Source: Actinomadura roseirufa
GTDB lineage: Bacteria; Actinomycetota; Actinomycetes; Streptosporangiales; Streptosporangiaceae
Length of the DNA: 39,170 nucleotides
Direction of reading: 5' to 3'
Assembly (NCBI RefSeq): GCF_900659635.1
Contig: NZ_CAACVB010000050.1
Location: 1-39,170 of the forward strand
Each line of letters begins with the position of its first letter. Within the stretch, counting starts at the first letter, position 1. Positions 33,456-39,170 of this stretch are shown here, one piece after another. The notes below the pieces were generated by a model. The model was given only the letters and a program-made list of their open reading frames with translations. It did no database searches and was not told the origin of the DNA. The translations under genes were made by a program, and so were the position numbers.

Positions 33456-34910
33456 ATGACATTTGACGCGCCTTCTAGTGGCGACCTCTTCGTGTCCTGG
33501 ATCGACGGATCGTGGCGCGAGAGCGACAAGCGGTATCCGGCGGTCAACCCGGCCTTGGGTCGGCCGTTCGCCCATTTGGCGGCGGCGTCGGCACAGGACG
33601 TGGACGCCGCCGTCGCCAGCGCCGGGGCGGCCTTCCAGAAGGCCCGCGGCGCGGGGGCCGTCACCCGCGCCGCGTGGTGCCGCTCAGCAGCTCAGGCGCT
33701 GCTCGCCTCGCATGAGGAGCTCGCCGGGGTGCTCTCCACCGAGCACGGCAAGCCGATCGCCGAGGCCCGCGGCGAGGTGCTGTTTGCGGTTCGCGGGCTG
33801 GAGATGGCCGCGGAGTCCGTTCTCGCCCTGGGCGGGGAGACCCCGCACGTGCAGGACACGAACAAGCGGGCGATCGTGCGGCGCGAGGGAATGGGCGTGT
33901 GGGCGGTCATCACCCCCTGGAACTTCCCGGTGAACATTCCGGTCGAGTACCTCGGCCCGGCCCTCGCGTCCGGCAATGCCGTGGTGTGGAAGCCGGCCCC
34001 CAGCACGGCCGTCGTGGCGGCGAAATTCCGGGAGATCCTCCTCGCGGCGGATTTTCCGCAGGAATTGGTGCAGTTGGTGATCACGGACGAGGTCGACGTC
34101 GCCAGTCATCTGGTGACGCACCCTGGAATTGTCGGGGTCGGCTTCACCGGTAGCAGCGGAACCGGCCAAGCCATCGCCAAGTCGGCCTGGCAGAAGAAGC
34201 TCCTGCTCGAACTGGGTGGAAACTCGCCCATCCTGGTTCTCGGCGATGCCGACCTCGAAATCGCCGCGGCGGCGATCTCGAATGCGGCGTTCTTCAACGC
34301 GGGCCAGGTGTGCAGCGCCGCCGGCAAGGTGCTGGTGGCGGCGTCGTGCGCGGACGAGCTCACCCGGCTGCTCGCGAAACGGGCCACGGAGACGGTCGTG
34401 GGCTCCCCGCTGGACCCCGAGGTGACCATGGGGCCGGTCCACCTGGAGTCCAGCATCGCTCGCTTCGACAGGTTGATCAAGGACGCTCAGGAGCACGGCG
34501 CGGACGTCGTGACCGGTGGTGAGCGGGTCCAGGGCGACGACGGCTTCTTCTTCTCGCCCACCGTCATCACCTCCGTCGGCCGTGACGCCGCCCTCTTCAG
34601 CGAGGAGACCTTCGGCCCGGTCGCCTCGCTGTCGGTCTTCGACGACGAGGAGGACATGGTCGCCGCGGCCAACGCCGGCGACTTCGGGCTCGTCGGCTCG
34701 CTGTTCACGACCGACCTCTCCAAGGCCTTCCGGATGGGCGAGCGCATCGACTGCGGGCTGGTGGTGGTCAACGACTCCTCCAACTACTGGGAGTACAGCC
34801 TGCCGTTCGGCGGTGCGGCCGGACGGCGGTCCGGCCGGGGCCGGCTCGGCGGCCGCTGGGTCATCGACGAGTTCAGCCAGGTCAAGACGCTCGCCATCGA
34901 CGTCCGGTGA
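33456..34910 (+). CDS. NAD(P)-dependent aldehyde dehydrogenase
   Basis: A 484-residue aldehyde dehydrogenase oxidising an aldehyde to its acid. Catalytic residues are all present: Asn156 in TPWNFPVN, Lys179 in VVWKPAP, Glu252 in LELGGNSP and nucleophilic Cys286 in NAGQVCSAAG; EETFGP is in the C-terminal part. It resembles the succinate-semialdehyde/benzaldehyde-type branch, but the substrate is not decidable. The ATG has AAAGGA upstream. It converges on the CoA-transferase operon with only one base between the stops and likely handles an aldehyde from that pathway. A dyad lies 116 bases upstream. Confidence 0.93.
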   Translation: MTFDAPSSGDLFVSWIDGSWRESDKRYPAVNPALGRPFAHLAAASAQDVDAAVASAGAAFQKARGAGAVTRAAWCRSAAQALLASHEELAGVLSTEHGKPIAEARGEVLFAVRGLEMAAESVLALGGETPHVQDTNKRAIVRREGMGVWAVITPWNFPVNIPVEYLGPALASGNAVVWKPAPSTAVVAAKFREILLAADFPQELVQLVITDEVDVASHLVTHPGIVGVGFTGSSGTGQAIAKSAWQKKLLLELGGNSPILVLGDADLEIAAAAISNAAFFNAGQVCSAAGKVLVAASCADELTRLLAKRATETVVGSPLDPEVTMGPVHLESSIARFDRLIKDAQEHGADVVTGGERVQGDDGFFFSPTVITSVGRDAALFSEETFGPVASLSVFDDEEDMVAAANAGDFGLVGSLFTTDLSKAFRMGERIDCGLVVVNDSSNYWEYSLPFGGAAGRRSGRGRLGGRWVIDEFSQVKTLAIDVR

Positions 34911-34911
34911 C

Positions 34912-36291
34912 CTACTCCGCGGGCAGGGCGACGTCCATTTCGGTCAGCGCCGCGACCTCTTCGAAGGAGAAGCCGGGAGCGACGGTGTCGAGCCGGAAAC
35001 GGTCGCCCTGCCAGCGGAAGACGCCGAGGTCGGTCACGACGATGTCGACGAGACCGCGCCCGGTCAGCGGGTAGTCGGTCCGCTCGACGAGCTTGGGCCG
35101 TCCCTTGGCGTCGCACTGGGTCATGAGCACGATCACGGTGCGCCCGCCCGCGACGAGGTCCATCGCTCCGCCGATGCCGCCGCCGACCATGCCGGGGGCG
35201 CTCCAGTTCGCGATGTTCGCCTGACCGTCCACCTGGAAGGCGCCGAGCACGACGGCGTCGACCCGGCCACCGCGGATCATCTCGAAGGACGTGACGCTGT
35301 CGAAGAACGAGGAACCGTCGTGCAACGTCACGTACTGGCCGCCGGCGTTGTACACGGCGGGATCGAACTCGTCCTGCGCGGCCACCTGCCCGTAACCGAG
35401 GACGCCGTTCTCCGAGTGGAGCACGATGTCGCGGCCCTCGACGTAGTTCGAGATCAGCGTGGGGATGCCGAGGCCGAGGTTCACGTAGCCGGGCTCGGGG
35501 AGCAGGGACGCCGCGATCTCGGCCATCTGGTCCCTTGTCCATGCCCGCTTGCCGTTGTACTCCCGGGCACTGCTCCCGGTGCGGCCCTCGCGCCGGGCCG
35601 GGACCTCGATCGGCACGTCGATCGTCGCGGTGACCACCCGGTCGACGAAGATGCCGGGGAGCCCGACCTCCTCGGCGTCGATCACGCCGTCGACGATCTC
35701 GTCGACCTCGGCGACGACCACGCGGGCGCCCTTGGCGAAGCTGGGCATGAAGTTGCGGCCGACGCCCCCGAACTGCAGGTTCCCGAAGCGATCCGCCCGA
35801 TCGGCGCGGATGAGCGCGTAGTCGACCTTGAGCCCGTGCTCGAGGACGTGCTCGACACCGTCGATGACGCGGGTCTCCTTGCCCTCGGCGATCGCGGTGC
35901 CCACCCCGGTGCGGGTGAAGAACGCGCCGATGCCCGCGCCGCCGGCGCGCAGCCGCTCGACCAGGGTGCCCTGGGGGACCAGCTCGACCTCGATACGGCC
36001 CGCCGAGATCTGCTCCTCGGCCGCGGACCTCCCTTCGCCCGCCCGCGCGGAGAACGACACGATCAACCTGTTGACCTGGTGGTTCTCGATCAGGGTGTTG
36101 GAGCGGAACGGCCCGCTGCCGAGGGAGTTGGCGACGATGCAGAGTTCCTTGGCTCCCTGCTGCCGCAGCGCCACGGTGAGGCTGGACGGAAAGCTGTGGA
36201 CCATTCCGAAGCCGGCGATGGCCACGCTCGCGCCGTCGGGAACGTCGGCGACGGCGTCCTCGGGCGAGGGATAGATCTTGTTGATCGTCAT
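34912..36291 (-). CDS. Fused type I CoA-transferase (alpha and beta subunits in one chain)
   Basis: A 459-residue acyl-CoA:acid CoA-transferase of the 3-oxoacid/acetate group. The first half (to about 230) matches the alpha subunit, although its glycine loop reads AGFGMVHSFPSSL instead of the usual GGFGLxGxPxxL. The second half from about 250 (WTRDQMAEIAASLL) matches the beta subunit, with catalytic Glu294 in HSENGVLGYG and the GGAMDLVAGG oxyanion segment. Usually alpha and beta are separate genes, so this is a fused form. The ATG has AAGGAAG upstream. It is the last gene of the operon with the DUF35 gene, 29 bases downstream of it. Acceptor acid unknown. Confidence 0.9.
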   Translation of the reverse strand: MTINKIYPSPEDAVADVPDGASVAIAGFGMVHSFPSSLTVALRQQGAKELCIVANSLGSGPFRSNTLIENHQVNRLIVSFSARAGEGRSAAEEQISAGRIEVELVPQGTLVERLRAGGAGIGAFFTRTGVGTAIAEGKETRVIDGVEHVLEHGLKVDYALIRADRADRFGNLQFGGVGRNFMPSFAKGARVVVAEVDEIVDGVIDAEEVGLPGIFVDRVVTATIDVPIEVPARREGRTGSSAREYNGKRAWTRDQMAEIAASLLPEPGYVNLGLGIPTLISNYVEGRDIVLHSENGVLGYGQVAAQDEFDPAVYNAGGQYVTLHDGSSFFDSVTSFEMIRGGRVDAVVLGAFQVDGQANIANWSAPGMVGGGIGGAMDLVAGGRTVIVLMTQCDAKGRPKLVERTDYPLTGRGLVDIVVTDLGVFRWQGDRFRLDTVAPGFSFEEVAALTEMDVALPAE

Positions 36292-36320
36292 GGCAGTCGT
36301 CTTCCTTCAGCTCGTCTCTC

Positions 36321-36749
36321 TCACGCGTCCACGAGGCGGAACCGCGGCAGCGCGGATCCCTCGCCCGTGTCGAAGAACGCGACCTCGACCGGGGCGCCGA
36401 TGGAGACGTCCTCGACGGGGCAGTCCACGATGTTCGTCATCATCCTGGGGCCCTCTTCGAGCTCGACGTAGGCGAGCACGTAGGGGGCGGCCTTGGCCCA
36501 CGGGCCCGGCACCTTCCGGACCACGCTGAACGTGTAGACCGTCCCGCGCCCGCTCGCCTGTTCCAGCACGGTGTCGGTGCTGTGGCAGAACGGGCAGATG
36601 GGCCGCGGGTACCAGCTCGCCTCGCCGCACTGGGAACAGCGCGTGATCAGCAGCCTGCCCTCGAGCGTCGCGGCCCAGTACTCGGCCGTGTCCGGGTTGA
36701 TGATGGGGGCGGGAACGGGGAGTGCCGAGTCGGTGCGAACTGTGGTCAT
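36321..36749 (-). CDS. DUF35 zinc-ribbon/OB-fold protein, thiolase partner
   Basis: A 142-residue protein of the DUF35 (Zn-ribbon OB-fold, acyl-CoA-associated) family. The rubredoxin-like ribbon has Cys38, Cys41, Cys52 and Cys55 (RCSQCGE and ICPFCHS); the OB fold follows from about 66 to the end (GRGTVYTFSVVRKV). Proteins of this family bind to thiolase-fold partners and place acyl-CoA for cleavage, as in the steroid side-chain aldolase Ltp2-ChsH2 and in BbsAB. Its ATG overlaps the stop of the thiolase-like gene (ATGA), so the two are very likely one complex. Confidence 0.9.
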   Translation of the reverse strand: MTTVRTDSALPVPAPIINPDTAEYWAATLEGRLLITRCSQCGEASWYPRPICPFCHSTDTVLEQASGRGTVYTFSVVRKVPGPWAKAAPYVLAYVELEEGPRMMTNIVDCPVEDVSIGAPVEVAFFDTGEGSALPRFRLVDA

Positions 36750-37915
36750 GAGTCCTCTCTTCCGAGAATCATCGTGGCGCTCCGCATCCTGGTGCCGAGG
36801 TCGCCGCCGTTGCCGTGCACGAGCGCGATCTGGCAGTCGGGGACCTGGACGCCCTCGTTCGCCTCGTCGCGGAGCTGCCGGACCGCCTCGATGAGCTTGG
36901 TGATGCCCCCGCGGTGTCCCGGGTGGTTGTTGGCCAGGCCGCCGCCGTCGGTGTTGAAGGGGAGCCGCCCGAACGGCGCGACGAGCGCGCCGTCCTGGAC
37001 GAAGCGTCCCCCCTCGCCCTTCTCGCAGAAGCCCAGGTCCTCCAGCATCATGAGCACGGTGATCGTGAAGCTGTCGTAGATCGACACGTAGTCCACGTCG
37101 GCCGGCGTCACGCCCGCCTCCGCGAAGGCGCGCGGCGCGGACCAGACCGCGCTGGAGTAGGTGAGGTCGGTCCTGCCGCCGTTGACGATCTTGCCCGCCT
37201 CACCGGAACCCAGGATCTTCACGGACGCGCGGGGCAGGCTCGCCGCGATCTCCGGGCTCACCACCACCACGGCGCCGCCGCCGTCGGTGATCACACAGCA
37301 GTCGGCACGGTGCAGCGGGTCGGCGATGAGCGGCGAGTTCACCACGTCCTCGACCGTCAGCACCTTCCGCAGGAAGGCGTTCGGGTTGTGCGAGGCGTGG
37401 ATGGTGGCGGCGACCTTGATCTCCGCGAGCTGCTCGCTCGTGGTGCCGTACTCGTACATGTGCCGGCGCGCGGCGAGCGCGTAGGTGCTCGTGGACCCCA
37501 CGACGCCGTACATCCGCCCCTCGAAGCCGTCCTCCGGCACCACCGGCCCGCCGCCGCCGGGCTGGATGCCGGTGCGCGGCTTCCCGGCGAGGGAGACGAG
37601 CGCGACGCTGCACTTGCCGGCCGCGATCGCGGCCGCCGCGTGCGAGACGTGATAGATCGGCGACGCGCCGCCGCTCTCCGTCGCGTCCATGTAGCGCAGG
37701 TTGCGCAGGCCCATGTAGTCGGCCATGGAGATCCAGCCGGCGCCCGCGGCGTCGTTGCCGCAGAAGTAGCCGTCCACGTCCTCCATCGTCAGGCCCGCGT
37801 CGGCCAGGGCACCGAGGCAGACCGTGGCGTGGATCTGCGCGAGCGAGTCGTTCGGCAGCTCCCGCCCCGGATGCTCGAACGCGCCGGCAAGGAATGCCCG
37901 CCCGTTGATACTCAT
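36746..37915 (-). CDS. Thiolase-fold protein lacking the nucleophilic cysteine (lipid-transfer/Ltp2-like)
   Basis: A 389-residue member of the SCP-x/Ltp2 branch of the thiolase superfamily. Where degradative thiolases have the nucleophilic Cys, this protein has ATESGGASP (78-86) with Ser and Gly. The C-terminal Cys is replaced in HGNGGD (367-371). IYDSFTITVLMMLEDLGFCE (279-298) and GEGG are the marks of this branch, and its Tyr280 aligns with the tyrosines used by retro-aldolases of the family (alignment not checked). NHPGHRGG (330-337) occupies the His loop. It follows the CaiB gene with a four-base overlap and precedes DUF35 likewise. Probable role: C-C cleavage of a hydroxyacyl-CoA into an aldehyde or ketone and a shorter acyl-CoA. 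Confidence 0.85.
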   Translation of the reverse strand: MSINGRAFLAGAFEHPGRELPNDSLAQIHATVCLGALADAGLTMEDVDGYFCGNDAAGAGWISMADYMGLRNLRYMDATESGGASPIYHVSHAAAAIAAGKCSVALVSLAGKPRTGIQPGGGGPVVPEDGFEGRMYGVVGSTSTYALAARRHMYEYGTTSEQLAEIKVAATIHASHNPNAFLRKVLTVEDVVNSPLIADPLHRADCCVITDGGGAVVVVSPEIAASLPRASVKILGSGEAGKIVNGGRTDLTYSSAVWSAPRAFAEAGVTPADVDYVSIYDSFTITVLMMLEDLGFCEKGEGGRFVQDGALVAPFGRLPFNTDGGGLANNHPGHRGGITKLIEAVRQLRDEANEGVQVPDCQIALVHGNGGDLGTRMRSATMILGREDS

Positions 37916-39170
37916 GCCGTTTCCTTTCTGCCGGTGAAACCCGGGTCCGCGAATACTGCCTCTTGGTCTTGTCCCAGCGCCGGCGCCGGAGCCGGGTCCG
38001 GCGGGGCGAAGTCGCGCATCGTGAACGGGAACCCCTTGCGGCGGGATCCGTGGTCGCCCAGGAAGACCCGCCGCTCACGGAACCGCGGTTCGCGCCCGCG
38101 TTCGGCCGCCGAGAGCACCGGCGCGTTGGGCACTCCGGCCCCGGTCAGGGCGCTGACGCACTCGGCCCGGGGACGAGCGCGGGTCCACGCCCCGATCAGC
38201 TCGTCCACGAGCGCCTCGTGCTCCCACCACCACTCCTCGGGCCTCCCCGTCAGGACCTCGGGCGCGATGAGGGCCGCCAGCGCGTCCCGCGCGGCCTGAC
38301 CGCGGCACGCGACCGCGACCCATTGGCCGTCGCCCGCGCAGGGGTAGACGTCGTGCGGGGTGGCGCCGGGGCGCCGGTTGCCGGTGGGCGCGGGAAGCAC
38401 GCCCGTCGCCGTGTGCTCGGCGATCCGGTCGGCGAGGGTCCAGCTGATGAGCTCGCGCTGCGAGACGTCCAGGTGGACGCCGCGGACGCCCTGTTCCAGG
38501 CAGTAGGCGACGAGCCCGGCGCCGAAGAGGGACGCCGCCTGGTCGGGGTAGTTGACCTCGGCGGACGACCACATCGGTCCGCCGTCGAGGTATCCCGTCA
38601 CGGAGGCCAGCCCCGACAGGAGGTCGAGCGTCGACCCGTACGACCTGCGGCCGGCCTCGGGACCGTCCTGTCCCTGGCTGGACAGCGAGAGGTAGACGAG
38701 CCTCGGGTTGACCGCGCGCAGGGTCTCGAAGTCGGCCCCGAGCCGCTCGGTCACGCCGACGGTGAAGTTCTCGATCACCACGTCCGCCTGGGCGGCCAGC
38801 CGGTGCAGCGCCTCGCGACCCTCCTCGGTCTTGAGGTCCAGCACCACGCCCAGCTTGCCCGCGTTGTTGGACGCGAACATGGGCGAGACGTCCAGGCCGT
38901 TCGTGCCCGGGACCAGGCCCGCCACCGGCCAGTGCCGGAACGGGTCCGGCCGGCTCGCCGACTCGACCTTGATCACCGTGGCGCCGTAGTCGGCGAGCAG
39001 CCGTCCGGTGGCCGCGCCCGCCGTGATCGTCCCGAGGTCCAGCACGGTCACGCCCTCGAGCGGCGCCACCCGGCCGGATCGGAGGGCGTGGGGGGCCGCT
39101 CTCTCGCCGGGCGCCGCCGGCGCCGGTACCCGCCGCCGTGCGTGCTCCCACGCCCGCGCCGCGACCGGGT
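37912..39170 (-). CDS. Type III CoA-transferase (CaiB/BaiF family), partial at the window edge
   Basis: A formyl-CoA/CaiB-type CoA-transferase. The conserved beginning LEGVTVLDLGTITAGAATG, YGATVIKVES and VIENFTVGVTERLG are visible, and the probable catalytic Asp is in NYPDQAASLFG. A GTG at 39069 would give a 385-residue protein, but the frame stays open to the edge through about 33 proline/alanine-rich codons that look like an interdomain linker. So this is probably the second half of a two-domain (double CaiB) protein whose first half lies outside. The stop overlaps the thiolase-like gene start (ATGA). It likely moves CoA onto the pathway's acid substrate. Confidence 0.8.
   Translation of the reverse strand, partial: PVAARAWEHARRRVPAPAAPGERAAPHALRSGRVAPLEGVTVLDLGTITAGAATGRLLADYGATVIKVESASRPDPFRHWPVAGLVPGTNGLDVSPMFASNNAGKLGVVLDLKTEEGREALHRLAAQADVVIENFTVGVTERLGADFETLRAVNPRLVYLSLSSQGQDGPEAGRRSYGSTLDLLSGLASVTGYLDGGPMWSSAEVNYPDQAASLFGAGLVAYCLEQGVRGVHLDVSQRELISWTLADRIAEHTATGVLPAPTGNRRPGATPHDVYPCAGDGQWVAVACRGQAARDALAALIAPEVLTGRPEEWWWEHEALVDELIGAWTRARPRAECVSALTGAGVPNAPVLSAAERGREPRFRERRVFLGDHGSRRKGFPFTMRDFAPPDPAPAPALGQDQEAVFADPGFTGRKETA

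Noticed and set aside
34516..36471. Plus-strand open frame across the dehydrogenase end and the CoA-transferase
   Set aside because: It overlaps two genes with intact catalytic residues and has no recognisable domain.

Overview
The window is chromosomal DNA from a very GC-rich actinomycete. Third codon positions of most genes are almost all G or C, GTG starts are common, and the gene set (FprA-type reductase, MEP-pathway genes, FadA/FadB pair, PucR-type and MmyB-type regulators, NACHT membrane protein) fits Streptosporangiales. A Thermomonosporaceae/Actinomadura-like host is my inference, not something the sequence proves. No rRNA, tRNA or CRISPR array was recognised.

1-5265 is an accessory patch. 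At the left edge is the 3' end of an IS5-like transposase, then a decayed polymorphic-toxin C-terminus (Hint remnant plus the first residues of a toxin domain) and a small orphan ORF. Next come an LLM-type flavin oxidoreductase, an SDR and a MarR-family gene broken by a 25-bp tandem duplication. After a second Hint-like scrap lie two overlapping orphan genes of unusually low GC (3949-4859) that look like immunity-type cargo.

5266-22222 is mostly housekeeping: aconitase (acnA) preceded by a pair of repeated dyads and convergent with a NACHT-ATPase membrane protein; a LysE exporter divergent from an aldo/keto reductase; a TauE/SafE permease coupled to a Mug-type DNA glycosylase; Uma2 and ASCH proteins; idi and dxs placed divergently (an isoprenoid locus); a small unknown protein; FprA ferredoxin-NADP reductase; an APC amino-acid permease; and an unknown membrane protein.

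22248-27585 holds a fadA-fadB beta-oxidation operon with two copies of a probable operator upstream, and an OmpR-type response regulator/histidine kinase pair with overlapping stop and start codons.

27976-33185 is mixed: a PucR-type regulator, a gene remnant overlapped by the tail of an unknown membrane protein, an MmyB-type regulator divergent from an SDR, and a low-GC multi-span membrane protein carrying two DnaJ-like CxxCxGxG motifs.

33456-39170 is a catabolic cluster. On the minus strand a type III (CaiB/BaiF) CoA-transferase that runs off the window, a thiolase-fold protein without the usual nucleophilic cysteine, a DUF35 zinc-ribbon/OB protein and a fused type I CoA-transferase form an operon with ATGA overlaps. 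An aldehyde dehydrogenase converges on it from the plus strand. The combination suggests CoA activation of an acid, C-C cleavage (retro-aldol or thiolytic) by the thiolase-DUF35 pair, and oxidation of an aldehyde product. This cluster and the toxin/immunity debris at the left edge are the most interesting parts.
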